Below, piece by piece: positions 18,581 to 27,951 of a stretch of 64,000 bases of DNA. Both the position numbers and the translations under genes were made by a program. Position 1 is the stretch's first letter; the number at the start of each line of letters is the position of its first letter. The notes below the pieces were generated by a model. That model did not search any database. It worked only from the letters and a program-made list of their open reading frames with translations, and was not told the origin of the DNA. Source of the stretch: Alphaproteobacteria bacterium (lineage in GTDB: Bacteria > Pseudomonadota > Alphaproteobacteria > CAJXXZ01 > 1604HC); assembly GCA_023898705.1 (NCBI GenBank), contig CP060235.1:1-64000 (forward strand), read 5' to 3'.

Positions 18581-19466
18581 ATGATAATAAGTGATGTAGG
18601 TATGGCGCTGCCTAAGTTTGAGCTACATAATAATGATTTGCCAACAGATTTAGATACTAGCCATGAGTGGATCCATACTAGAACTGGTATAGAAACCAGA
18701 TACATAGCAAAGGATGAAACTACCTACTCTCTAGCTCTTGCATCAGTAAAAAATATGCAATTCAAAAACCTAAAAATGATAATTGTGGCTACCTCAACTC
18801 CCGATTACGCATTCCCATCCTGCGCTTCTTATCTTTTCCAAAATCTACATTTAACCGATAACAATGTGACATGTTTCGACATACACGATGCATGTAACGG
18901 TTTTGTACAAGCTCTCGATTTGGCTCTACTTTATATATCACAATATTCAGAATATGCAGAAGCACTAGTAGTAGGTGCAGAAACAATGAGTAAACTTTTG
19001 AATTGGCAAGACAGATCAACTGCTGTACTATTTGGGGGATGGAGCAGGAGCTGTTTTGATTAATAATAAAAAAGGTAATGTTCTGTTAAGATCATCAGTT
19101 ACAATCCCATCTAATGAATGTCTACACACCAAAAATGGTTATATTTATATGGATGGCAAAGAGGTATTCATACAGGCGGTAAACCATTTTTCGCAAGATA
19201 TAACCAAAACATTGGAAAAGGTTCATAACGTTGATTGGTTCGTACCCCATCAAGCCAATTTCAAAATAATACACTCAGTATGTAAAAAAGCTGATTTCCC
19301 TCTCGATAAGGTAATGTATAACGGAAACAAATATGGAAATACATCTGCAGCATCCGTACCCCTTGCTTTCTATGATTATTACAACAAGTTGAAACCTGGA
19401 GATAAGGTACTATTCAGTGCCTTTGGAGCTGGATTACGAGGTTCTAGCTTATGTTTAGAAATGTAA
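18581..19466 (+). pseudogene. fabH: 3-oxoacyl-ACP synthase III (FabH) with a one-base frameshift
   Basis: FabH starts fatty-acid synthesis by condensing acetyl-CoA with malonyl-ACP. Two frames together give one FabH. The first (ATG 18581 to about 19038) holds DTSHEWIHTRTGIE and the active-site Cys in DACNGF. The second (about 19032-19466) holds GDGAGAVLI, the catalytic His in PHQANFKII and the Asn in KYGNTSAAS. The switch falls in TTT followed by five G at 19034-19038. Removing one G restores FGDGAGAVLI. Corrected length is about 294 aa, slightly short for the family. It is a recent mutation, a sequencing error in a homopolymer, or a slippage site. All catalytic residues survive, which favours error or recoding over old decay. 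Confidence 0.85.
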
Positions 19467-19576
19467 AAGTAATCAATTAAAATCTAAGCATATAATGAGA
19501 ATTGCATATCCAATTTACATCCCAAATGCCAAAAGGACTTGTTTTTTGATCTGTTTTATGGATGAATTATATTGAA

Positions 19577-19648
19577 GCCGTTGTAGCTCAGGGGTAGAGC
19601 GCTCCCTTGGTAAGGGCGAGGTCAAGAGTTCAAATCTCTTCAATGGCA
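19577..19648 (+). tRNA. tRNA-Thr (anticodon GGT)
   Basis: A 72-nt cloverleaf. The acceptor stem GCCGTTG/CAATGGC has one G-T pair. The D stem is GCTC/GAGC, the anticodon loop TTGGTAA gives GGT for Thr, the T arm is AAGAG TTCAAAT CTCTT, and the discriminator is A. CCA is not encoded. The anticodon stem CTCCC/GGGCG has a T-C mismatch at its second pair (28-42). Confidence 0.93.
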
Positions 19649-19915
19649 TTGGGATGATCATTTTCCAGTAAATTTATCACATTAGTAGTCAAGAAATAAA
19701 ACATTCTAGTTAGTTAAAAAATCATAGAATTTTTGTAAATACATAATTAGTATTTTTTTCTATCTACTTACCTGTTTAAAAAAATTGTTTTAACATGTAC
19801 TGGAATGTTCAGTTTAATCAATACAAATAATAAAAACTTCAAAAAAAATTGAATTTTTACTTTTTCTTTACCTTTTTGTAAAAAAAATGTTTGTATTGTT
19901 TGGATAGGAGAATGA

Positions 19916-20713
19916 ATGAAAATATTGCTAATAGAAGATGATAATCGCATGGCTACTGCGATATCTATGATGCTTAAGACCCAGGGCATGATATGCGAAC
20001 ACGAAACAAGCGGTTTTGATGGATTCGAATCTGCTAGGCTCTCTAGATATGATGCAATCATATTGGATATGGCATTACCTGATGTTAAGGGAGAGGAAGT
20101 TATAGAAAGACTCAGAACATGCGACATTCAAACTCCAATTCTTGTACTCTCTTGCATTTCTGATACAAATCAGGTGGTAAATTCTCTAATGAACGGAGCA
20201 GATGACTATTTATTTAAGCCTTTTGATAAAAATGAATTAATTGCAAGGCTAACAGCGTTAATCAGAAGATCTAATGGATACGCTTCATCCTGTATCAAAA
20301 TAGGAAGATTAACCATAGATTTACAAGCTAGAACAGCATTTATAGATGAGGAAGAACTACAACTAACTAAGAAAGAGTATAGTATGTTAGAATTACTATC
20401 TAGACGTAAAAATGCCATATTGAACAAAGATGCTTTCTTGGATCATTTGTACGATGCAGAATGTGATGAACCAACAAAGAAGATTGTGGATGTATTCGTT
20501 TGTAAGTTAAGATCCAAAATAAGAGAAGCACTTAAAGACAATTACGACAATGCTCCAGAAATAGAAACAGTCTGGGGTAGAGGATATAAATTAGTCCTAA
20601 AACCACAAACCAAACAGATATCTGGCTCTATAGAAACATACAGACAAGAAAAAGTAATTTCAGACAAGTCGAAAAATGATAGCGTACCAAGAAAGAAATT
20701 CGCTAAACTATAA
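19916..20713 (+). CDS. ctrA: Cell-cycle response regulator CtrA
   Basis: An OmpR/PhoB-type two-component regulator controlling the cell or developmental cycle in alphaproteobacteria. The receiver domain (residues 1-120) has the acidic pocket EDD, the phosphoacceptor Asp51 in IILDMALPD, and the Lys in LFKPFDK. The C-terminal winged-helix domain carries LTKKEYSMLELLSRRK and KIVDVFVCKLRSKI, characteristic of CtrA. The 265-aa length exceeds Caulobacter CtrA mainly by a C-terminal basic tail. A purine-rich SD (TAGGAG) precedes the ATG at 19916. Single gene with a 267-bp AT-rich upstream region. Confidence 0.93.
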   Translation: MKILLIEDDNRMATAISMMLKTQGMICEHETSGFDGFESARLSRYDAIILDMALPDVKGEEVIERLRTCDIQTPILVLSCISDTNQVVNSLMNGADDYLFKPFDKNELIARLTALIRRSNGYASSCIKIGRLTIDLQARTAFIDEEELQLTKKEYSMLELLSRRKNAILNKDAFLDHLYDAECDEPTKKIVDVFVCKLRSKIREALKDNYDNAPEIETVWGRGYKLVLKPQTKQISGSIETYRQEKVISDKSKNDSVPRKKFAKL

Positions 20714-20953
20714 AAAAACACTTCTATAAATGTATGTAATTGATAAAAATAAAGACTCCTAATCCCCTTTCAGTTTTTTAATTCTTATCAATTTAAAATT
20801 CAATATTCGACAATTAAAATGTGTTTATATTTCTAAAATTAGAATTACAAACCACGACTAAAATATAACTTAAATTGAATGTGGACAGAAAATTATTTGA
20901 TTATACAAATTATGATACATTGCCACTTGAAAAATAATATGTTATGAAGATGC

Positions 20954-23002
20954 ATGAGAAACATAAATATAATCATATTAGGTCTGGTACTAGGCAGTAA
21001 TCTGAAAGGTATGGAGTCGCTACCAGACACTGAGTCTACTGAAGATCGGATTTTTGCTAGCATGCGAGCCATGGCAAGCAATTCAAGTAGCATACCTTCA
21101 GCTCCAATAACATCTACTAGTTCAGGTGTCATAGATTCAAATCCACTACCAGCTAGCGGTTCAAGTAACAATTCACAAACATTAGTTGGTGCAAAAGGAA
21201 TGACTCCTCTATGGATAGCAACCATTAGATGTAATACAGAAGCTTTGGGTCTACTACTTGATTTAGGTGCTGATCCCAATAAGCAAGATGAGCGTGGAAG
21301 GACACCGCTAATGTATGCTGCAGAAATTGGAAGCCTCAATGTCGTAGAATTTCTACTCAAAAATGGTGCTAATCTTGATTTGCAGGATAATCAAGAAATG
21401 ACACCACTAATGTATGCTTCGCAGGAAGGACATTTAGATGTAGTAAAGGTGATAGTTGCTAAATATAAAGAAAAGTTTTTAGATGATACAACGGATAGTG
21501 ATGAATATTCAATTTCTGACACTCCATACGAATTCGATAAACATCAAACTGAATTCAATGAAAAGGCTGGATGTGCGGTATTGTGTGCCGTAAAAAATGG
21601 ACATCAAAGCGTGTTTGACTATTTCTTCTATTCCACTTATTGTGACCTAGGTGCGCTGGATAGGGATGGCAGATCAACTACAATGTGGGCAGCGATAAAT
21701 GGACAGACAGGCATTATACGCATGTTGTTAGAAGATTTTTATGAATACTACGACCGTTATAAGAAATGGGGAGCACGTAAAGCAGGCCCTTATCTTGTAC
21801 ACCGTGATAATGCTGGAATGGATGCACTGTCTTATGCAGTGGTTCAAGGACACTTAGATGCTGTAGAATTATTACTACGTGATCCTGATCAGGAGGAGAA
21901 TCAGGAGGAGAATCAGGAGGAGAATGATAAGGATCTACGCATGACACCACTAATGCATGCTTCTAAGAAAGGGCATTTAGACATCGTAAAAAAACTCATT
22001 AACAACGCCAATGTTAATAAAAAGGATATTGATGGCAAGACAGCATTAATGTATGCTTCAGCAAGCGGTCATGTAGAGGTTGTAAATTTTCTAGTTAATA
22101 AATGTCCTGCCAATAGAAGGCATGAAGGCACTGCACTGCGACATATATGTGGTATAGAATCCGAACCTACAAGTGATAAACCTACAGATCATCTAAGCAT
22201 CATCAAATCTATGTGGCCTCGTGAGGCGAGACCTTTGAGAATGCAACCTGTAGTGGTTAGCTTTGGAAGCAATAATTATAAGTTGGTGGAGGTACCTTAT
22301 AACGGAGCAGATGTTAATTTGCAAGATGCTGAGGGCAAAACAGCATTAATGTATGCGTCAGGTAGTGGGAACTTGGATATTGTAAAAGAACTAATCAAGG
22401 CTGGAGCTGATGTTAATTTAGAGGATGTAGATGGGGAATCAGTTAATTTACGGGATGTAGATTGGGAATCAGCATTAATGTTGGCAGCAGGAAGACAAGA
22501 CATAGATATTGTAGAAACATTAGTTGCTGCTGGTGCTGAAGACAAGCCAAATAAGTTCAACGAGACAGCTCTCATGAAGGCGTTATTGGGAGATAATATA
22601 AACATAAAAATTATCGAAGCATTAATTAGAGCAGGAGCAAATGTTAATCAGAAGAATAATTCGAATAAGACAGCACTAATTTATGTAGCAGGTAACAGAA
22701 AACAACACGTAGAAGTGGTTAAGCTACTACTTGAAAAAGGGGCAGATGTCAATGTGCGGACTAATCTTGGTAGGACATTAGATGAGCGAAAGATAGAAGA
22801 TGTCAAAATGTGGTTTCCGAAAAGGATGGCTGTTAATGTACAGAATAATCCTGATAAAACAGCATTGGACTTGGCAAACGAAAGGGGACATACAGAGACT
22901 GTAAAGCTGTTACTTGAGAAGGGGGCTAAGTTGGCAGTACAAAATGAACATGTAGCTTATTTAAATGAAGATGTAGACGATTTAGATAGTAGTTTTATGT
23001 AG
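20954..23002 (+). CDS. Secreted ankyrin-repeat protein, 682 aa
   Basis: The signal peptide MRNINIIILGLVLGSNLKG resembles that of the 954-aa ankyrin protein. A Ser/Pro-rich spacer (about residues 22-75) follows, then about 13 ankyrin repeats, for example RTPLMYAAEIG and KTALMYASASG, interrupted by longer insertions. Two small in-frame tandem repeats lie inside it: an EENQ run and a 10-codon duplication. The acidic tail ends LDSSFM. The shared leader and gene style suggest that the two genes arose by duplication or were exported by the same route. Function is unknown. A secreted host-interacting role is inference. Confidence 0.86.
   Translation: MRNINIIILGLVLGSNLKGMESLPDTESTEDRIFASMRAMASNSSSIPSAPITSTSSGVIDSNPLPASGSSNNSQTLVGAKGMTPLWIATIRCNTEALGLLLDLGADPNKQDERGRTPLMYAAEIGSLNVVEFLLKNGANLDLQDNQEMTPLMYASQEGHLDVVKVIVAKYKEKFLDDTTDSDEYSISDTPYEFDKHQTEFNEKAGCAVLCAVKNGHQSVFDYFFYSTYCDLGALDRDGRSTTMWAAINGQTGIIRMLLEDFYEYYDRYKKWGARKAGPYLVHRDNAGMDALSYAVVQGHLDAVELLLRDPDQEENQEENQEENDKDLRMTPLMHASKKGHLDIVKKLINNANVNKKDIDGKTALMYASASGHVEVVNFLVNKCPANRRHEGTALRHICGIESEPTSDKPTDHLSIIKSMWPREARPLRMQPVVVSFGSNNYKLVEVPYNGADVNLQDAEGKTALMYASGSGNLDIVKELIKAGADVNLEDVDGESVNLRDVDWESALMLAAGRQDIDIVETLVAAGAEDKPNKFNETALMKALLGDNINIKIIEALIRAGANVNQKNNSNKTALIYVAGNRKQHVEVVKLLLEKGADVNVRTNLGRTLDERKIEDVKMWFPKRMAVNVQNNPDKTALDLANERGHTETVKLLLEKGAKLAVQNEHVAYLNEDVDDLDSSFM
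21890..21925 (+). repeat. Three tandem 12-bp units (CAGGAGGAGAAT)
   Basis: Three perfect copies encoding QEEN three times in the ankyrin gene at 20954. Units divisible by three allow copy-number change without frameshift. Confidence 0.9.
22412..22471 (+). repeat. 30-bp tandem duplication in ankyrin gene
   Basis: Two adjacent 30-bp units, differing at three positions, encode VNLEDVDGES and VNLRDVDWES. The duplication falls between two ankyrin repeats and keeps the frame. Confidence 0.85.
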
Positions 23003-23125
23003 CTGTCATTATGGTTTTAGCAATGAAACCGATGTTAGCTGTTGTGTTGAGTATATTTTTCATCTCCAACACATAAAAACACAAAATGTAATTGACTAGT
23101 TGCATAGAAACTGGTAGTTTGTGGC

Positions 23126-23743
23126 ATGTTAATCTCAATTTCAGTTTTTTGGCAAACCTTCATGAAAGTATTTTTCATGTTTAATTCAATCATGAATGTC
23201 TTTATCATTCTTTCTTTTACAACACATATGACAGCAAAGGAAAGAGCCAAAACCATAAAAAAATCTATGTATGTCGCTGCTTTTGCTGTCGCTGCTTTTG
23301 CAATAATTGGAAAATTTTTATTAGATAATCTAAATGTTACAATAGCCGCAATGAAATTTACAGGAGCCTTATTAATAGGCCCTTCTGCTTATGAAACCGT
23401 CGTTGGTCATTCTCTTGATGAAACTAAGAAAGCAAAAGCAGATCTGCACTTTTTCCCTATAGGTGTTCCAACATTGGCTGGGCCAGGAGTTTTTACGACT
23501 GTTTTTTGTATACTCAAACAGAGTAGTATGGCACAGATGATTCCTGTAATATGTGGAATCGTCGTAGCCATGTATGCAACTTACCTGGTAATCAATTTCG
23601 GTAATAAATTATTCAGCAACGTTAGCCCTACTTATATGAGACTAATTAGCGTATTTTTTGGAACCATGTTACTAGCGTTGGCGTGTCAATTTTTTGTAGA
23701 TGCAATATACGAAACAATTAGTTTTTGTATGGCTAGAGTGTAA
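23126..23743 (+). CDS. MarC-family integral membrane protein
   Basis: 205 aa with about six hydrophobic segments. The signature FPIGVPTLAGPGVFTT in the middle is typical of the MarC/YchE family, as is the N-terminal TAKERAK after the first segment. Biochemical function is not settled for the family. Despite the historic name it is not shown to give antibiotic resistance. The start at 23126 aligns with family N-termini. It stands alone between an ankyrin gene and alaS. Confidence 0.85.
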   Translation: MLISISVFWQTFMKVFFMFNSIMNVFIILSFTTHMTAKERAKTIKKSMYVAAFAVAAFAIIGKFLLDNLNVTIAAMKFTGALLIGPSAYETVVGHSLDETKKAKADLHFFPIGVPTLAGPGVFTTVFCILKQSSMAQMIPVICGIVVAMYATYLVINFGNKLFSNVSPTYMRLISVFFGTMLLALACQFFVDAIYETISFCMARV

Positions 23744-23817
23744 AAAAATCAAAATCACAATACAAGCTGTTCAATAGCCCTCTATGATATAAATAGCAAA
23801 ATGTATAAAATAGCCTT

Positions 23818-26145
23818 ATGACTATTAGAAATAAATTTCTAAACTATTTTAGATCGCACGATCACCTTATTTTACCATCTTACTCTCTTATTCCTCAAAA
23901 TGACCCTAGCCTATTATTTATTAATTCTGGAATGGCACCAATGAAACGATTTTTTACTAGAGAACTGACGCCACCCTCTAATAAAATTGCTGATGTACAA
24001 AAATGTCTGCGTGCAGGAGGTAAACACAATGATTTGGATGAGGTTGGATTCACACCTAGGCATCATACTTTTTTTGAAATGTTAGGAAATTTCTCATTTG
24101 GAGATTATTTTAAAGAAAAAGCTATTCATATGGCATGGGATTTTTTAACAAACTGCCTGTCATTACCAGCAGATAGACTTTTTATCACTATACATCCCGA
24201 CGATACCGAAACAGAAGCTATATGGAAATCAATACCCAATTTAGATAAAAATCATATAGTGCTTGAAAAAAGCAACAGTTGGTCTGCAGGAACAGAAGGT
24301 CCACAGGGATTATGCACTGAAATTTTTTACGATTATGGCCCACATATCAATGGAACCATACAAGAAGGCAACAGGTTTGTCGAAATATGGAATTTGGTTT
24401 TTATGACAGATAATCTCAAAAATGGTGTCCTTCACAAACTTGAGAACAAATGCGTTGATACTGGAATGGGACTTGAAAGAATCGAGGCTGTATGCAGTGG
24501 TGTAACTGATAACTACGACGCACCATTTTTCAAAAATATGATTTCTATGATACATGATAAAAATGATTTTAGATCCAACAGAATCATAGCTGACCATAGT
24601 AGAGCTATAACATTTTTGATAGACGACGGGGTGTTTCCATCTTCTGACGGAGCTGGGTATGTTCTACGTAAAATTATGAGAAGAGCAATTAGGAGATCTA
24701 TAAATAATGATTCTATTGAAACTTGTATAAATTATGTAATCACCAATATGGCAAACAACTACCCTTCCCTACTCCAAAACAAAACTCAAATTTTAGAAAC
24801 TTTTCTACAGGAAAAGAAGCAGTTTACTGAGATATATAATTCTGGGATTGCGAAGTTGGATTACTATATTCAAACCGGACAAATAGATGAACAAAGGGTG
24901 GTTGAATTGTATGATACATATGGTTTTCCATACGATATAGCCCTAGAAATATTAAAAGAAAAAAATATCTCCCTTGATTCAAATAAGATACAAAATATTC
25001 TTGACAAACAAAAAGAAGTATCTCAATCACAAAAATATGATATACCATTTTTAGACAAAAAATCGGAATTTGTCGGATATGAGCATAATGAAATAAACAC
25101 TCAGATCTTGCATTACGATAAAAAACATGATTTAGAATTTATCCTATTAGAAAAAACTCCCTTTTATGTAGAAGCTGGAGGTCAAAAAAGTGACACTGGA
25201 TTTATTAATGGTCCGTATGGAAGTTTTCAGGTATATGATTTGCAAAAACACAAAAATGAGATATGGCACATAGGAAAGACAGTGAGAGGTAAGCTGCAAA
25301 ATGGGGAATCAGTTGTGGCTTCAATAGATGTCGACAGACGCAAAGGAATGAAACAACATCATACTGCAACACATATTTTGTTGTCAGTGTTAAGAAAAAA
25401 GTTTGGTAATAGCGTATTGCAAAAAGGGTCTAGCGTAAAAGAAAGTGGATTAAGATTGGATTTTTCTCTCAATCACTTGATAGATAAGGCTCAATTAAAT
25501 GAAATTATTTTAGAGATTAATGGTATTATTCAAGACAATTTAGCTGTTAAAACAAGTAATACAACATATGAAAACGCTATTGATTTAGGAGCCCTTATTA
25601 CAGAAAAAAGCTATCCTGAAGAAGTGCGAGTTGTGGAAATAAACAATATTTCAACTGAATTATGCTGTGGTACGCACGTGTCGTACACTGGTGAGATAGG
25701 CCTATTCTTAATAAAAAATCATAAAAGTATTTCTGCTGGAATAAAAAGAATTGAAGCTATTTGTGGTATGGAGGCCGTAAAAAGCACAATCGAGAACAAC
25801 CAAAGCGTACAAAAAGAAGCAAAACAAATTGAAGTAAATAAACTAGAAGAAAGTATATTTATTCATCAAAATATTAAAGTTATAATTCAAAAATATAAAA
25901 ATGCAAATCAGCAGTATTTACTAACTCAAAGTGACATGCACATTAAGCAACATAATTTAGTTATATTGTTAAGTGAAAAAAGCATATTAATCAAATCTAA
26001 TAACAACAAATTGGTATTAAAGGATCTTTTTATTAAGCTTGGGGCTAAAGGCGGTGGAAAACCTAATGTAATACAAGGAACCATGGACCCGCGGACAATA
26101 GAAGATATTACACTTCAAATTAAAGAGTTTTTATCAAATGATTAA
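23818..26145 (+). CDS. alaS: Alanyl-tRNA synthetase
   Basis: Charges tRNA-Ala. The 775-aa protein has the class II core (AGGKHNDLDEVG, RHHTFFEMLGNFSFGDYFK) and a complete editing domain with HHTATHILL and the CGTHV motif that hydrolyses Ser/Gly-tRNA-Ala. It ends with a short C-terminal domain carrying the glycine-rich GAKGGGKPNVIQG. It is about 100 residues shorter than E. coli AlaRS, with the loss in the linker and C-terminal part. It overlaps engB by 8 bp. Confidence 0.96.
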   Translation: MTIRNKFLNYFRSHDHLILPSYSLIPQNDPSLLFINSGMAPMKRFFTRELTPPSNKIADVQKCLRAGGKHNDLDEVGFTPRHHTFFEMLGNFSFGDYFKEKAIHMAWDFLTNCLSLPADRLFITIHPDDTETEAIWKSIPNLDKNHIVLEKSNSWSAGTEGPQGLCTEIFYDYGPHINGTIQEGNRFVEIWNLVFMTDNLKNGVLHKLENKCVDTGMGLERIEAVCSGVTDNYDAPFFKNMISMIHDKNDFRSNRIIADHSRAITFLIDDGVFPSSDGAGYVLRKIMRRAIRRSINNDSIETCINYVITNMANNYPSLLQNKTQILETFLQEKKQFTEIYNSGIAKLDYYIQTGQIDEQRVVELYDTYGFPYDIALEILKEKNISLDSNKIQNILDKQKEVSQSQKYDIPFLDKKSEFVGYEHNEINTQILHYDKKHDLEFILLEKTPFYVEAGGQKSDTGFINGPYGSFQVYDLQKHKNEIWHIGKTVRGKLQNGESVVASIDVDRRKGMKQHHTATHILLSVLRKKFGNSVLQKGSSVKESGLRLDFSLNHLIDKAQLNEIILEINGIIQDNLAVKTSNTTYENAIDLGALITEKSYPEEVRVVEINNISTELCCGTHVSYTGEIGLFLIKNHKSISAGIKRIEAICGMEAVKSTIENNQSVQKEAKQIEVNKLEESIFIHQNIKVIIQKYKNANQQYLLTQSDMHIKQHNLVILLSEKSILIKSNNNKLVLKDLFIKLGAKGGGKPNVIQGTMDPRTIEDITLQIKEFLSND

Positions 26146-26647
26146 GACCTACAAAGTTAATCAATTACCATTTTCAAAATATGAGATTGCATTTATGGGC
26201 AGATCTAATGTTGGGAAGTCATCTCTACTCAACAGAATATTACAACATAAAATTTGTAGGGTATCCAAAACACCTGGTTGTACTAAATGGATTGGATTTT
26301 ATAAAATGCAGCATGATATCAGTATAGTGGATCTGCCAGGATATGGTTATGCAAATATAAGTAAGACCAAGGAAGGTTTAATTAGTAATATGATATATGA
26401 ATATATCGAATCTAAAAGAGCAAAAGAAATTTGGATTTTAATTGACTCACGGAGAGACATTATGGATTTAGATAATCAAATTTTGAAATTTGTACTAAGC
26501 TACGATATTCCAGTCAAAATTATTGCTACTAAATGTGATAAGAAAGATTCAAAATATATTAAGGCTGATTTTTATACATCAGCAAAAGATCTATCTGGTA
26601 TACAAACAATACAAGAATACTTGCAAAATATTAAGTTAGCTCAATAA
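26138..26647 (+). CDS. engB: Ribosome-biogenesis GTPase EngB/YsxC
   Basis: A small GTPase for 50S subunit assembly, 169 aa. G1 is GRSNVGKSS, G3 is DLPGYGYA and G4 is TKCDK, all intact. The length is slightly short for the family. The ATG overlaps the end of alaS by 8 bp, implying translational coupling. Confidence 0.94.
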   Translation: MIKTYKVNQLPFSKYEIAFMGRSNVGKSSLLNRILQHKICRVSKTPGCTKWIGFYKMQHDISIVDLPGYGYANISKTKEGLISNMIYEYIESKRAKEIWILIDSRRDIMDLDNQILKFVLSYDIPVKIIATKCDKKDSKYIKADFYTSAKDLSGIQTIQEYLQNIKLAQ

Positions 26648-26661
26648 GTACCCACCTCTTC

Positions 26662-26692
26662 TAGGTTATGGTATCGACCTAATTGGATTTTT
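26662..26692 (+). terminator. Possible intrinsic terminator after engB
   Basis: A short stem TAGGT/ACCTA with a 10-nt loop, 15 bp past the engB stop, is followed by ATTTTTCTT. The stem is weak, so this is tentative. Confidence 0.35.
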
Positions 26693-26911
26693 CTTAAATA
26701 AAACTTTCACCATTTTAAATCAAGTTTCATAAATCGTCATAAACCAAGACAATAGCCCAACAGCTTATAAACACAATAAATTTCTAAAAACGATAAAAAA
26801 ATCAACACAATGTATTGAATCCGTAATCCAAACAATCACCTAACAATCTACATATAAAAGTAAAATAATAGCAAATTCATGGTGATTAAAAACTTGCACC
26901 AATTAATTCAA

Positions 26912-27715
26912 TCAATTTTTAGGTTTGATAAAATCATAACCAACTACGACTGATAATGAAGTGCCGATACCATCAACCGACTTGAAAGATAGATCAACAT
27001 TAGACCCATCCTGTATTTTAATGTCTTTATTAAACATCCTATGTACTTCTGCCTCAGCTCCAAAGTACAAGCCTTTGTTTGTTCTGTAGAAACTTCCTAC
27101 TTTTCCATAAATTCCAAACTGCCATACCCTGTCACTCTCTTTAGAATAATCATTCTCAAATGTAGAGAACTTCCATTTAGCTTCTTGGTTTGCAATACCT
27201 GCACCAACAGTAAAAAACACATTTTGGCTTGCAAAAATACGAGATACAACACCATAAAATATAGAAAATCTGTGTTTTCTATTCAAAGTTGATGCTGCTG
27301 ATCCCATACTTAGATCGCTCACCACAGGGAAAGTCTCAGCTGTAGGTGCAGATGGTTCCTCTCCAGAAGTGCCCTTAGGTGCTTTTGTTTGATCTTTTCC
27401 ATTAAAGTATGCATCACTACCCGTAAGCCTTCCGTGAACATCCAAACCTACTTTAATACATGGAGTGATGCAAAATAACGCTTCAACACCAAGCTTACCA
27501 AAGATATGTGATGATACACCCTTCAGTTTCATATCCACTTCATCAGTATCTGAAATAGTCAAGTCACCTAACTTGTCCAAAGCAGTATTAGACGTCATTC
27601 CCTTCACTTTCTGATTTTGGTATCTAACTCCACCACCAATTCTAGTCGCTACAGTCGCACCCATTACTGGTGAAACGAAGCATAATCCTAAACATAAAAC
27701 AACATTTTTGTACAT
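26912..27715 (-). CDS. Beta-barrel surface protein (rickettsial OMP-like)
   Basis: The signal peptide MYKNVVLCLGLCFVSPVMGA is followed by alternating hydrophobic/polar strands typical of an 8-stranded outer-membrane barrel. It ends with a strand finishing VVGYDFIKPKN. The Gly/aromatic pattern (ATRIGGGVRYQ, VGAGIAN, YGKVGSFYR) resembles small surface proteins of Rickettsiales, but subfamily is uncertain. A long polar loop rich in Pro/Thr/Lys lies near residues 115-140. The ATG at 27715 follows a good SD (GGAGG, 6-10 bp upstream) and is preferred to the frame's upstream start at 27751. The protein is 267 aa. Confidence 0.72.
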   Translation of the reverse strand: MYKNVVLCLGLCFVSPVMGATVATRIGGGVRYQNQKVKGMTSNTALDKLGDLTISDTDEVDMKLKGVSSHIFGKLGVEALFCITPCIKVGLDVHGRLTGSDAYFNGKDQTKAPKGTSGEEPSAPTAETFPVVSDLSMGSAASTLNRKHRFSIFYGVVSRIFASQNVFFTVGAGIANQEAKWKFSTFENDYSKESDRVWQFGIYGKVGSFYRTNKGLYFGAEAEVHRMFNKDIKIQDGSNVDLSFKSVDGIGTSLSVVVGYDFIKPKN

Positions 27716-27765
27716 TATTCCTCCATTAATTAAATTTTTTGCATACAGCATAGTAAGATTTTAAT

Positions 27766-27771
27766 ATTATA
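27766..27771 (-). promoter_or_regulatory. Possible -10 box of the surface-protein gene
   Basis: On the minus strand this reads TATAAT, about 50 bp upstream of the chosen ATG. The -35 region at 17-bp spacing (TTATTG) is poor, so confidence is limited. Confidence 0.35.
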
Positions 27772-27827
27772 ATGGTAAAAAAACAATTCAATAACAATAA
27801 AAAAACTACAAAATTGCTTTGATTTTT

Positions 27828-27873
27828 TATCAAATAAGCACTGTATTAGTGTAATTTTGTATCAAATAAGCAC
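27828..27873. repeat. Pair of 14-bp direct repeats between divergent genes
   Basis: TATCAAATAAGCAC occurs at 27828-27841 and again at 27860-27873, 32 bp apart (about three helical turns), between the divergent surface-protein and gatC genes. The arrangement suits a regulator binding one face of the DNA. No regulator is identified. Confidence 0.6.
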
Positions 27874-27951
27874 AATTCAAAATATCACATTTCAATTTGC
27901 AAGGAAGCAGATATGCATTGTATTAACTCAAAAAAAGTGTAGAATTTATAT

